Part shown: piece after piece, positions 41,599-52,744 of the stretch
Layout: every line of letters starts with the position of its first letter
Position numbering within the stretch: the first letter of the stretch is position 1
Assembly: GCA_950097015.1 (NCBI GenBank)
Contig: CATNEN010000029.1
Span: 7,087,501-7,151,500, forward strand
Direction: 5' to 3'
Length of the DNA: 64,000 nt
From: Macrostomum hystrix
Taxonomy: Eukaryota; Platyhelminthes; Macrostomidae
Notes under the pieces: model-generated
What the model saw: the letters and a program-made list of their open reading frames with translations, nothing else
What the model was told of the DNA's origin: nothing
The model's database searches: none
Made by a program: the position numbers and the translations under genes

Positions 41599-41650
41599 TG
41601 ATTATGATGATAATGACAAGAGCCGCGACCACACCCATGATGATCATCAT
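41599..41650 (-). CDS. Synaptobrevin (VAMP) exon 5, TM anchor
   Basis: Acceptor TTTCCAG, donor GTAAGT. It encodes MMIIMGVVAALVIIIII, the C-terminal membrane anchor, very close to the anchor of neuronal VAMPs. Confidence 0.9.
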
Positions 41651-41799
41651 CTGGAAACGAAAAAATTGTACATGAGAGACTTTTTAGACAGACGGAAATT
41701 TAAACACGATCGAATCTTATGAACTGACGTATCTATAACAAACTACACATAACTAAAAAAACTCATAACATTCAATAACAACATCAGAATGTAGACATA

Positions 41800-42252
41800 A
41801 CTCTATCCCGTTAGACTGGACACCATTCTGTTAGACAGGACATCATCCTGTTAGACAGGACACCATCCTGTTAGACAGGACATTAATCCTGTTAGACAGG
41901 ACATTGATCCTGTTAGACAGGACATTAATCCTGTTAGACAGGACATTAATCCTGTTAGACAGGACATTAATCCTGTTAGACAGGACATTAATCCTGTTAG
42001 ACAGGACACCATCCTGTTAGACAGGACATTAATCCTGTTAAACAGGACACCATCCTGTTAGACAGGACACCATCCTGTTAGACTGGTCACAATCCTGTAA
42101 GACAGGACACCATGCTGTTAGACAGGACATTAATCCTGTTAGACAGGACACCATCCTTTTAGACAGAACACTATCCTGTTAGACTGGTCACAATCCTGTT
42201 AGACAGGACACTACCCTGTTAGACAGGACACCATCCTGTTAGACAGGACTAA
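41800..42252. repeat. ~20-21-bp minisatellite in a synaptobrevin intron
   Basis: About 22 copies of CCTGTTAGACAGGACACCAT and CCTGTTAGACAGGACATTAAT. The core CCTGTTAGACAGG is the exact reverse complement of CCTGTCTAACAGG, the core of the 23.9-kb array. Confidence 0.93.
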
Positions 42253-42654
42253 TTGTCTGGTTCTTTTAGTTTTGACACATGTCAGAGTGTTAAAATACAA
42301 TTGAGGAAATATATGTGATGAGTAAAACTAAAAATTCGGGGTGAGAGTTGCAGACCAGTCCATGGACTGAGCAGCCGTACGCAACTTTTGGGTGCGTTAT
42401 AGATTAAAAAGTAGAATTTTAGAGGATGCAAAAAAACTAAAAAACGGGTCTAGAATGACAGGTTAAATAATGCGAATAAAAGGCATAAAATGAACTATAA
42501 TTGGTATTAAATGCTTTAAAACGGTTTACATTGGGGAATAAATTCAGTAGGGACACAACATTGTGACAGACATTATAACAAAAGGCAATCTTCACTGGCC
42601 AATTTTGTAAGCTCTACAATAAACAGTTTGATTGGCCGAAGCACACTTTTGTAC

Positions 42655-42734
42655 CTTCATATTCTTCCACCAGTACTTGTTCTTGAGTTTGCCGGCGCTG
42701 GCCTCAAACTGCGAGGCGCCAGCCTGCAGGGCGT
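42655..42734 (-). CDS. Synaptobrevin (VAMP) exon 4
   Basis: Acceptor AATGTGCAG, donor GTACAA, 80 bp. It encodes [27 protein letters not shown]: the second half of the R-SNARE motif and the juxtamembrane KYWWKN, a VAMP hallmark. Confidence 0.95.
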
Positions 42735-42889
42735 CTGCACATTGGCAGTGGTGTCGGGCAGAGTTACATTTGACGTTTAAGATTTCACGATTTCGCTAGC
42801 CGTATGCAACGCATTAAAAATTAAATAAATACAATGCCAATCTTGTTGAACCGAAACCAACCTCTGAAAGTTTCGCATCATGCAGGGAG

Positions 42890-43460
42890 GTGGGGTGAGG
42901 CACACAGTGGGGGTTATTAAAGGAGGGAGGTGAGGCACACAGTGGGGGTTGTTAAAGGGGGTGGAGTGGGGCATACAGTGGGGGTTGTTAAAGGAGGGAG
43001 GTGAGGCACACAGTGGGGGTTGTTAAAGGAGGGAGGTGAGGCACACAGTGGGGGTTGTTAAAGGAGGGAGGTGAGGCACACAGTGGGGGTTGTTAAAGGA
43101 GGGAGGTGAGGCACACAGTGGGGGTTGTTAAAGGAGGGAGGTGAGGCACACAGTGGGGGTTGTTAAAGGGGGTGGGTGGGGCATACAGTGGGGGTTGTTG
43201 AAGGAGGGAGGTGAGGCACACAGTGGGGTTGTTGAAGGAGGTGGGGTGAGGCACACAGTGGGGGTTGTTAAAGGAGGGAGGTGAGGCACACAGTGGGGGT
43301 TGTTAAAGGAGGTGGGGTGAGGCACACAGTGGGGGTTGTTAAAGGAGGGAGGTGAGGCACACAGTGGGGTTGTTGAAGGAGGTGGGGTGAGGCACACAGT
43401 GGGGGTTGTTAAAGTAGGGAGGTGAGGCACACAGTGGGGTTGTTGAAGGAGGGACACACA
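42890..43460. repeat. ~36-bp minisatellite in a synaptobrevin intron
   Basis: About 16 copies of a unit with GGAGGTGAGGCACACAGTGG and GGGTTGTTAAAGGA. Variants differ by small indels. Confidence 0.93.
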
Positions 43461-43853
43461 GTTGGGTGGGGCACACAGTGAGCAGCTCAAAGGGTTAAAG
43501 GCAATGAGTCTGGGTGGTTAGTGAATGGGTGAAGGGTAAATGAAGGTAAAGAAGGGCAGGAAGTGAGGAGGAAGAGAATAGAATGGACTAATTGTCGGTA
43601 TGGTTTCAGAATTGTATTCGCAGATAAACTTTAATTTGTACTAAATTGAAAAGTTTTATTTTCGTTACAGGCAAGTTAAGAAATAGATGATAAGGCCTAG
43701 ATTTTTCACCGTGAACAGACCACTGCACAATTGGCGACGCTTCGATTGTATGTAGGAAGTATGAAGATGTAGCAACACCAACTATATAGGAATTGTCGGC
43801 ACCACAAAAGTGCACACCAGTATTTAAGCCTTTAGTCTAAAATTAGTACTCAC

Positions 43854-43932
43854 CGGCCCGATCGTCCAAGTTGGAGATCTTGGCGTCGCGTTCCAGCACC
43901 TTGTCCACATTGACTCGCATGATGTCGACAAC
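43854..43932 (-). CDS. Synaptobrevin (VAMP) exon 3
   Basis: Acceptor TATTCAG, donor GTGAGT, 79 bp. It encodes [26 protein letters not shown]: the first half of the R-SNARE motif with the central zero-layer Arg in LERD. The R-SNARE pairs with syntaxin and SNAP-25 in vesicle fusion. Confidence 0.97.
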
Positions 43933-44063
43933 CTGAATAAAGTTTCAGACATGTTACACAAATTGCAAGTGGAGTAAAAGTGTTATCATTTTTGAAAGTT
44001 CAATGCAATACGATGCTTAGTTTTCTTAAATAGATTCGGGTTACTCAACCCCAGGGTGCTCAC

Positions 44064-44160
44064 CTCCTCCACCTGTGCCTGAGTCTGCATAAGGCGACGG
44101 TTCTGTGTGTAGGTCGGCTTCGGAGCTCCGCTGTTGTCGCCTTCACCGGCCGCGCCGGCG
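44064..44160 (-). CDS. Synaptobrevin (VAMP) exon 2
   Basis: Acceptor TTTTCAG, donor GTGAGC, 97 bp. It encodes AGAAGEGDNSGAPKPTYTQN, RRLMQTQAQVEE, the variable N-terminus and start of the SNARE motif (RLQQTQAQVDE in relatives). Confidence 0.95.
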
Positions 44161-44224
44161 CTGAAAATCAATTGTTTGTAGTCTATAGCCTTGCACAGTA
44201 CACGTTTTTTTTCTGAGCTTGCAT

Positions 44225-44440
44225 CTTAAGCTTGGTAGCCTAGTGACAAAAGCTTTGGACTTCTGGTCGGTAGGTCGGGAGTTCGAATTTAATTCAAAAG
44301 GGAGCAATAAAAAAGCTTTTTCTTTGAGAAAGACACTTCAACTCTCTGGTGATTCACATGTAAAATGAGTACGAAAATCAGATGGGGTTAGACGTCGTGG
44401 TGAGTGTGGTGGCCTTCTCAGTCCAAACAGTTGTGCACAT
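44225..44440 (+). mobile_element. SINE family 2, diverged
   Basis: GGTAGCCTAGTGACAAAAGC and GGGAGTTCGAATTTAA mark the tRNA-like boxes. The body contains AAGACACTTCA and the tail CAGTCC. An older copy in the first synaptobrevin intron. Confidence 0.6.
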
Positions 44441-44630
44441 TATTTTATTGTTTATTTATATTCCTTTGGTAAAACGTTTTGTAATAATTGCTTAAAATTT
44501 AACCGAAATGGTTGTAGGTTTTCTTAGTAATGCAATTCATATCAAGAAGAAAGTAATACATTTAACAGTAAGAAAGCAACAGTAATACATAATTAATGTG
44601 TTGTAGTTTGAAAAACAAGTTAGAACTTAC

Positions 44631-44692
44631 GGTGGTCCGCCTGGCGTAGCGCCGGCGGGACCTGCTGGTGGTGCAGCTGCTGGTGCAGACAT
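44631..44692 (-). CDS. Synaptobrevin (VAMP) exon 1, start codon
   Basis: ATG at 44692, 62 bp, donor GTAAGT. It encodes MSAPAAAPPAGPAGATPGGP, the Ala/Pro/Gly-rich start typical of VAMP1/2-type proteins. Total protein about 126 residues over 5-6 exons, normal for neuronal synaptobrevin. Confidence 0.93.
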
Positions 44693-44699
44693 GGTGCTG

Positions 44700-46590
44700 G
44701 CAGTTACTGAAATTAAAAATATGTAATGCAAAATTTATTTATAGAGTATAGCTATCTAGTGTGTCAAATAAAAAAACCTGGGTGCAATCAAATCTGATGC
44801 AATCATAAACTGATGTTGCATCAGATTTCCAACTTCAATTTTACTAATTTTACTAAAGTTTTTAGTGGCCTGTCCTATAATAAATCTAAAATCAATGCTT
44901 CATATTAAAGTTGCAACATCAATGATATAAATGTTTAAATGCTAAATAGGCACATCAGAAAGAGCACATACAATTTGATGAATATTTCATTTTGTTCAAA
45001 ATAATATGATCCTGTGTGGTTGCGCTCTTGTCATTATCATCATAATCATAATACTTCAAAGTAGTTTTACTTAGGCCATACATATTACTTATTTTACTGA
45101 ATGTAACAAAGGGACTAATGTGACAGTGAATATTGGAAAATTGAAGTTTTAACCTTTTTTCATATCTATGATTCTTATTAAAATCTATATTCATGATGCC
45201 ATATATTAATGTAAACATAGTAAGACATACTATTATCAAGTTAGAACTCAGATTTCAAAAGCATCAGTTTTCGACTTAAATTATCATCTTACAAAAATAA
45301 GAGCAAAGCCTTAAGGGGTAAAAGTTTAAGAAATACTTGATTTAACAGAAATATCACATTTTAAACTGAGACAATTATTATAGCACTATTTATTATGTTT
45401 GTTCTACACAGTTCAATTCAATATATTCCTGAGAACAGTTTACTGTTGTTTTTTAGCTTTGACTTAATATCTTATATAAAAATGGTTAAAATTTGCTATT
45501 TGGTGAAGAGTGCAAGGCAATATTCTTATATATGTTTCTTATAGACTGTTTAACTTAAAATATTCTTAAGAATGGTATACTTCAGTTTTTTTAGCTGTGA
45601 AAAATAATTGCCTTGAATGCAGATATACTAAAAGTTGGCAGACAGACGGTCGACAAAGCAGATGACAAGACAATATACTTGAAAATAAATCCATGGCAAG
45701 ATATAGCATTTTATGCAGTAAATCCCTAATACTATTTTTTAAAAGTAAATCTTCAAGCACTCTTGCAAAAAATGTACGAATTTGCAAAATAAAACAGTGA
45801 GAATCATAAAACTCGACGGTCGATAAAGTTATGGGCGAAATATTTTGAAAATTTAAAGATACGCTACATTTTCTGAGTATGTTTAGAAAAACAAAGAGAC
45901 GCTACCTAAGGTTTTTTTAAAATACGTTACATTCCAAAAGAGACAACTAATTAGGAAAAAAATGTCACTGCTAAGTGACAAATAATTTACTCTTTTTTAC
46001 TATATATGCTTTTCACATAAGCAAATCTAAAGCCGAAAATATTCAATTCACATAATGAAAATGATAATGAAAATGAAAAGAATGCTTTAAAAGACATGTT
46101 TTCCACCTTGCTGGATCATTTCGCTGACATTTTCGATCCAGTTGTGTTCGTGAATTCTAGACATCTAGTATCAGTAGACTAAATTTCCTTTTTCACCTAT
46201 TTGAAAGAAAGAACTTGACCTATTTACCCATAGGTCATCGGTGACCCATTTTAATCATTTGAGTCAATTAGGACTAGTGGGGCCAGGTATCATTTTATTA
46301 TTATTAATTATAATTACTCTTTACTAGTGATTTCGGCCATATGGAAATCTTGCCCGATCTTGGCCGATTGATGCGAAGTCTTCGATATAAATTAATCGAT
46401 ATTAAAATAATCACCTACATGTACGAGCAGCTTAAATTAGTCAGAAGCAAATTCCCCAGCAATATCTGCAAGTTCTAATAGCAAGGCCGTTTCCTAGAAA
46501 TCATCGGATCAGGGCGAAGTCACAATGTCACAATATTCTTCTTGGTAAAGAGTCGCGCCGTTGCATAATAAATAAATGTCCGTTAAGGCT
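44700..46590. other. AT-rich non-coding upstream of synaptobrevin
   Basis: Probably promoter and spacer. No core promoter motif could be assigned with confidence. Short ORFs show no family resemblance. Confidence 0.4.
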
Positions 46591-46597
46591 ATAAAAG

Positions 46598-46650
46598 CAA
46601 GGACCACTAGAAGAAGAAGAAGAAGAAGAATCTTCTTCTAGTGGTCCTTG
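46598..46650. repeat. Perfect 19-bp inverted repeat (hairpin)
   Basis: CAAGGACCACTAGAAGAAG (46598-46616) and its exact reverse complement (46632-46650) around a 15-base purine spacer of AAG units. Confidence 0.9.
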
Positions 46651-46779
46651 GCTAAAAGCTGGTGACGGGTTAAGCATAGACGAAAAAGCGCTTGCATGAT
46701 GCGTAGATTAAATTGAGGGTTACAAATATACTAATTACTATGACACGCTTCGTGCCGACTTACTCGTACAGTTCCTATT

Positions 46780-47165
46780 GAGTTTGGTGTCAATCGAGTG
46801 CAAATTCACGGACATGCTTCACGCGCAAGCTACCTGGCGAAGAGTTCGTGCGCGTAATAAAAAGTTGGTCGGTGTAGCGTCAGCGCGTCTGCGCGCGGCC
46901 CACAGCAGGAGGTCTGGCAGCAGCTCGGGCAGTATAAGCTTCGGCCCTGATGGCACGACCGGCCAGCTGCAGGCGTCTGTGGTTCAGCAGGGCGCGGAAG
47001 GCCGCGTCAGTCGCTTTTAGTCAGCTTGCTTGTACATGAGGACTCGCGGTCACCTCGCTGCCTGAGGGCCACGCGGTGGGCAAAGCAGGCCGTGTGCCCT
47101 CGGTCAGCGTCCAGGTCTCAGCGTTGTACAAGAAGCCGGCCCTCCATAAACCGCCCCCAAGCGAA
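46780..47165 (-). pseudogene. Non-LTR retrotransposon fragment, reverse
   Basis: On the - strand around 47045-47150 the frame reads GFLYNAETWTLTEG. LYxxETWTLT is a hallmark of the region after the RT domain in many non-LTR elements. Stops interrupt the frame further on (ALLNHRRLQLAGRAIRA). Degenerate. Confidence 0.55.
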
Positions 47166-47224
47166 GCGACAGAGGTGTACATTATAATGTACAACAGGAC
47201 TAAATTTCTTAATTAATTACACCT

Positions 47225-47335
47225 GGCCGAATTGGGCCAGATGTGCAGCCGACAGCACAGCCGCAGCCATTGCGTACGGTTATTCAGTCCATGGACTGGC
47301 CGTGAGTCCGACGCCCTAACCACAAGGCTACAACT
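47225..47335 (-). mobile_element. SINE family 2, internally deleted, reverse
   Basis: Keeps the 3' domain (CAATGGCTGCGGCTGTGCTG on the - strand), the CAGTCCATGGACTG tail and the start of the tRNA-like head. The body is missing. Confidence 0.7.
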
Positions 47336-47339
47336 ACTC

Positions 47340-47840
47340 CTAAGCTAAGCTACAACCTAAGCTCACAATTACAGTATAATTGGTAGCTCAATAAGCAAAT
47401 TAAATGACATGGATTTCATGAATGAATGAACTACATGAACTGAAATTAGCGAATTTCCACTTTATGCAAATTATTGAAGGCCTAACAAGTTTATTTTGTT
47501 TTGTTTTAAATTAACATAATGCGTATTTAACAAAGTGTATTTAAAAGTTAAGGATGAAATGTTTTCGTTTTTACTGCAGATACGATAAAACAAATAACTA
47601 CAACAATTAATATGTTCAGTTTAATGTCAAAACAATAAAGAATTAGTGAATCAGGTGAATTTTAATTTCTTGTCATGAAAATATCAAAACTTGCAGCGCG
47701 ATTAAAAATTTTTCGTTTGTTTTAGTCCAACATTTCATGCAACGATAGACTTTGACGCGAGTAGATAAAAAGTATATTTTATCATGTACAGCAAGCCAGA
47801 TTCACAGCAATACGCTAATTATAAATGCAAATTATTGCCG
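47340..47840. other. AT-rich non-coding
   Basis: No feature recognised; may contain the 3' UTR of the RING gene that follows. Confidence 0.4.
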
Positions 47841-47843
47841 GGT

Positions 47844-48101
47844 CTAGGACAAGAACACCTTGATATTGCTGACTATCAAATGGCCGCATTTTGGACAATC
47901 CAGTGCATTTTGGGCGCAGGAGCAGCACAGTAAGAAGTGGGCACAGGGCAGGGTAACTCGGCCGCGTTGATTTACTGAGCACTTTACGCAACGGTCGCTC
48001 TTGTTGTCAAGCGAAGACTGAGCCGATGAAGTCCCGAGTGCTGATATGGTTGCACCGCATTGACTTACACCAATTGAACTGGAGTTGCTAGGTGAAAACA
48101 T
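47844..48101 (-). CDS. Small RING-finger protein (C3HC4 type)
   Basis: 86 residues from the ATG at 48101 (MFSPSNSSSIGVSQ...). The C-terminal half is CVKCSVNQRGRVTLPCAHFL, then CCSC and CPKC: a compact RING as in the C-termini of IAP, MEX-3 and MGRN-like proteins, suggesting E3 ubiquitin-ligase activity (inference). No other domain. A non-AUG extension of 18 codons upstream is open, and acceptor-like TTTTAG and ATACAG lie just before the ATG, so further 5' exons or trans-splicing are possible. Short for a RING protein; could be the last exon of a larger gene. Confidence 0.65.
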   Translation of the reverse strand: MFSPSNSSSIGVSQCGATISALGTSSAQSSLDNKSDRCVKCSVNQRGRVTLPCAHFLLCCSCAQNALDCPKCGHLIVSNIKVFLS

Positions 48102-48429
48102 TCTAATTGCTGTATAGCTAAAACGCACCTTTTTCTTTCTATTCTCAGTGAACAAACTGCCTCTCCTGTTAGATAGTAAAACTTTAATAGGAGATATTTA
48201 TATCCGACGATGCGAGACCTTATCTGGCAGCAGTGCTGAGTTTGCAAAGCTCTCCACAAGAGCTATTTATAGAACATTACAGAGATGAATCATTATTTTG
48301 TACAGTACAGTTTGTACAGTACAACAAACAGAATTCGTTGCCCTTTAGAACAATGTACGCGCAGTTAATTAGTTCCATTTAGCTGCAGCACTTGATACCA
48401 GGTACAAAGCTATAGACTGACGTAAGTGC

Positions 48430-48895
48430 AATGCACCTTACAACATTTGTAACAACTAGTGTTCCTGCAGTTATACATAGCTATGACAAAATACATCGCA
48501 AGCGGGCTCTCGACGCCACTTTCAGAGCCTTCCTGCGTTTCGCTCTGGACGTACGCTACCCCGAAAGGCTGTCGAACCGTGCGCTCGCTGCTCGCTCCTG
48601 CGTCCCGCCGGTGAGCTCCATACTCAGGGCGCGGAGACAGCGGCTTCTCGGCCACGTGTTACGCAGCTACGGACGCGGAGAAACCAACCCCCTTGCGATC
48701 GTTGTGCTAAATCCGCCAAGCGATCCTTTTCGACGCGGACATGCGCGCACTGAAACTCTCTTAAAGACCTTCACTAATGACCTACAGGCCATCAACCTCA
48801 CTCCGCTTGAGGCTACTTCCTGCCCCTCTGAGCTTTTTCGCGAGCGTGTGAGCGCTAAGGGTCTCTGACTCTTCAGCGTCTTAATAATAATAATA
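48430..48895 (+). pseudogene. 3' end of a non-LTR retrotransposon
   Basis: Open frame to TGA at 48868. It contains FALDVRYPERLSNRALAARS, then RRQRLLGHVLRSYGRGET and LLKTFTNDLQAINLT. This pattern (YP..LSN.EL..R, R..LLGHVLR, L..DL) is the domain after RT in RTE- or CR1-like elements. It ends in (TAA)n, a common 3' tail. 5'-truncated, the usual fate of such insertions. Confidence 0.75.
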
Positions 48896-49004
48896 ATAAT
48901 GACAAAATAGTCGATTAGAAACTGCTGAAGGACCTCCTACAAGTTTTTTACCTAGCAACAGCGTAAATACTTCGAGAAAAATACTATATACTTAGCTATT
49001 TATA

Positions 49005-50310
49005 GAATCAAAGCAGAATCTTTAGCTAGAATCTTAGCAGGATCCTCAGCTGGAATCTTAGCAGGATCCTCAGCTAGAATCGAAGCAGGATCCTCAGCTA
49101 GAATCAAAGCAGAATCCTCAGCTGGAATCGAAGCAGAATCCTCAGCTGGAATCGCAGCAGTATCCTCAGCCAGAATCGAAGCAGAATCCTCAGCTAGAAT
49201 CAAAGCAGAATCTTTAGCTAGAATCGAAGCGAGATCCTCAGCTAGAATCGAAGCAGTAATCCTTAGCTGGAATCGTAGCAGGATCCTTAGCTAGAATCGA
49301 AGCAGGATCCTCAACCGGAATCGAAGCAGGATCCTCAGCTAGAATCGAAGCAGGATCCTCAGCTAGAATCGAAGCAGGATCCTCAGCCGGAATCGAAGCA
49401 GGAATCCTTAGCTGGAATCGTAGCAGGATCCTTAGCTAGAATCGAAGCAGGATCCTCAGCTAGAATCGAAGCAGAATCCTCAGCTGGAATCAAGCTGGAT
49501 CCTCAGCTGGAATCGAAGCAGGATCCGTAGCTAGAATCAAAGCAGGATCTTTAGCTAGAATCAAAGCAGAATCCTCAGCTGGAATCGAAGCAGGATCCTC
49601 AGCTAGAATCGAAGCAGGATCCTCAGCTAGAATCAAAGCAGAATCTTTAGCTAGAATCGAAGCGAGATCCTCAGCTAGAATCCAAGCAGGAATCCTTAGC
49701 TGGAATCGTAGCAGGATCCTTAGCTAGAATCGAAGCAGGATCCTCAACCGGAATCGAAGCAGGATCCTCAGCTAGAATCGAAGCAGGATCCTCAGCTAGA
49801 ATCGAAGCAGGATCCTCAGCTAGAATCGAAGCAGGATCCTTAGCTAGAATCGAGAATCCTTAGCTGGAATCGTAGCAGGATCCTTAGCTAGAATCGAAGC
49901 AGGATCCTTAGCTAGAATCGAAGCAGGATCCTCAACCGGAATCGAAGCAGGATCCTCAGCTAGAATCGAAGCAGGATCCTCAGCTAGAATCGAAGCAGGA
50001 TCCTCAGCTAGAATCGAAGCAGGATCCTTAGCTAGAATCGAGAATCCTTAGCTGGAATCGTAGCAGGATCCTCAGCTAGAATCGTAGCAGGATCCTCAGC
50101 TAGAATCGAAGCAGGATCCTCAGCTAGAATCGAAGCAGGATCCTTAGCTAGAATCGAGAATCCTTAGCTAGAATCGAAGCAGGATCCTCAGCTAGAATCG
50201 AAGCAGGATCCTCAGCTAGAATCGAAGCAGGATCCTCAGCTAGAATCGAAGCAGGATCCTTAGCTAGAATCGAGAATCCTTAGCTAGAATCGAAGCAGGA
50301 TCCTCAGCCA
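49005..50310. repeat. 24-bp minisatellite
   Basis: About 54 copies of CTAGAATCGAAGCAGGATCC plus TCAG, with variants CTGGAATCGTAGC and AATCAAAGC. Larger blocks recur (49205-49430 versus 49655-49850 and later), showing higher-order duplication. Confidence 0.95.
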
Positions 50311-50314
50311 TTAT

Positions 50315-50755
50315 CGAAGCACTTTTGTTTACTATATCACTACACCTAAGATTTAACTTTATTGAATCGTTATTGTATTGTTTAGTTTTTTGAACATTGC
50401 AACATGATAGGCCGTTATTTACTCGAACAGATTGGAAAAAAAGACACTTAAATTCCATCTTACTGCCAGTTAATCTTTTGAGTTTGTGAGCGGCTCAAAC
50501 TGGATCGGATGAGGCGGAAGCTATGCTGTCAGATTTCTGGCAGGAATGGCAAATATTTGAGACTGCTCATATTGAATTCTAACGTACTTTAGTCCAGTTA
50601 TTAACTAAAATCTGGATATCTCTGAAATACGAAAAATGGATATTTTGTAAATATTGTGTCGAAATTGGTCGTGACACTGTAAACAACATATCTTATTTTT
50701 TTAAAACCGTTTTGCTAAACATCTGTTTTAAAGATTGCATAATATCTGTGACCTT
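50315..50755. other. Non-coding spacer
   Basis: Nothing recognised. Confidence 0.4.
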
Positions 50756-50764
50756 GGAGTTCTG

Positions 50765-51140
50765 AGAATTCGGTGAATTGTGAATTCGGTGAATTATGAA
50801 TTCTGTGAATTGTGAATTCGCTGAATTATGAATTCTGTAAATTGTGAATTCGGTGAATTATGAATTCTGTGAATTGTGAATTCGGTGAATTATGAATTCT
50901 GTGAATTGTGAATTCGGTGAATTGGTAATTCGGTGAATTGTGAATTCTGTGAATTGGTAATTCGGTGAATTGTGAATTCTGTGAATTGTGAATTCGCTGA
51001 ATTATGAATTCTGTGAATTGTGAATTCGCTGAATTATGAATTCTGTGAATTGTGAATTCGGTGAATTGTGGATTCTGCGAATTGTGAATTCGGTGAATTG
51101 TGGATTCGGTGAATTGTCGATTCTGCGAATTGTGAATTCT
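50765..51140. repeat. 16-bp minisatellite
   Basis: Alternating GAATTCGGTGAATTAT and GAATTCTGTGAATTGT units, about 23 copies, giving a 32-bp dimer period in part of the array. Confidence 0.93.
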
Positions 51141-51144
51141 GAAG

Positions 51145-51690
51145 CCAGATCTCGGATGCTGGATTCCTGAAGCCAGATCTCGGATGCTGGATTAATGAAG
51201 AATAGAGAGAACTAAGAGCCCTTCAAAACTCGGTCCTATCACGATCCAGTCTAAAGGAAAATTTGTCAGAACAATTTAGCCCACACGCAATCTACTAAGA
51301 CAACGGGTTGATTGAAGAGGCAGAATTTCAGTCGGAACGGATTGTTACCGATTTCAGTTCTTGTAAAATGCCACTGTTTTAGCTTTGCCAGCTGTGGCCT
51401 GTCTGGTCAGCTATAATAGTAAAGCGCCTGCTGAATGTGTCTCGATATCTCTAGGGAGGCTTGTCTGTGGAATTCCATTTCAAATTGCTTTCCCGCTGTC
51501 AGTTTTCAGTTCGCGGCACACTCTAGTAGGTAGGGTGGGGGTTTGCTGCTGTTCTGTTGAGAGAAATTTTCTATTTGACTTTCTGGACATTAGGAGCTGA
51601 GAATTCCAATGATATTGTTTCATGCATGCCATGTCGCACAATTGTCGCTATGGATCAAAAATGCATATTAGCACTGGCTCCTTAGCGCAA
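51145..51690. other. Non-coding spacer
   Basis: A short duplication (AAGCCAGATCTCGGATGCTG twice at 51143-51190). Otherwise unremarkable. Confidence 0.5.
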
Positions 51691-51697
51691 GGTATTT

Positions 51698-52215
51698 GTC
51701 TCAGGGTGGCTAATGGTCTCAGGGTGGCTAATGGTCTCAGGGTGGCTAATGGTCTCATGGTGGCTAATGGTCTCAGGGTGGCTAATGGTCTCATGGTGGC
51801 TAATGGTCTCAGGGTGGCTAATGGTCTCAGGGTGGCTAATGGTCTCAGGGTGGCTAATGGTCTCAGGTTTGCTAATTGTGTCAGGGTAGCTAATTGTGTC
51901 AGGGTAGCTAATTGTGTCAGGGTAGCTAATTGTGTCAGGGTAGCTAATTGTGTCAGGGTAGCTAATTGTGTCAGGGTAGCTAATTGTGTCAAGGTAGCTA
52001 ATTGTGTCAGGGTAGCTAATTGTGTCAGGGTGGCTAATTGTGTCAGGGTAGCTAATTGTGTCAGGGTAGCTAATTGTGTCAGGGTAGCTAATTGTGTCAG
52101 GGTAGCTAATTGTGTCAGGGTAGCTAATTGTGTCAGGGTAGCTAATTGTGTCAGGGTAGCTAATTGTGTCAGGGTAGCTAATTGTGTCAGGGTAGCTAAT
52201 TGTGTCAGGGTCGTA
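51698..52215. repeat. 18-bp minisatellite with two homogeneous halves
   Basis: First GGTCTCAGGGTGGCTAAT (about 10 copies), then TGTGTCAGGGTAGCTAAT (about 19 copies). Both strands are open because 18 is a multiple of 3; no coding evidence. Confidence 0.95.
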
Positions 52216-52219
52216 ACTC

Positions 52220-52740
52220 GTAAGTATCTAGCTAATTTTTTTAAGAGTTCATTCACAATTTGCGTTTAGTTTCTGTGACAAGAAGTTAGTCTGGACAATG
52301 TTCGTTTGGTAAAGTTTGGCATTGATTTACTATTCTAGTTATTTCTCAATCACCCAAAGTACACATGCAATAAATTCCATTCAGTTCATTCAGCTGGCCA
52401 TTTTCTCGTTGAGACGAGGATTAACCGTATCGCTGATCCGACTAGAAAAGTGACCTGAGCCGAGCGGGTAATAATTGATATTTTTATCGACTTATCTGAG
52501 CACAAATCCAAGAAGACAGTGAGTTAAGCGGCTTTACTGATTGTAAGAATGAGGAATTCAACTTGAAGAGCCCAATCAGGTTAGCGAATGGTTTTCTTGG
52601 CTCCAGTTTGATCATTCTAAGAAACTGCGGCGGAAGTTGAGGTTTCGATTGGTGTTATTCAAACGACTTTTTTTCAATTTTTGACAGTTTAAAATTACCG
52701 AAAAAACTGGCAATTTCAATGATGTTCCTGGTTCTTTCAT
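52220..52740. other. Non-coding spacer
   Basis: Nothing recognised. Confidence 0.4.
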
Positions 52741-52744
52741 AAGT

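Noticed and set aside
51622-52269. Opposed ORFs of about 200 codons
   Set aside because: 18-bp tandem repeat read in frame on both strands.
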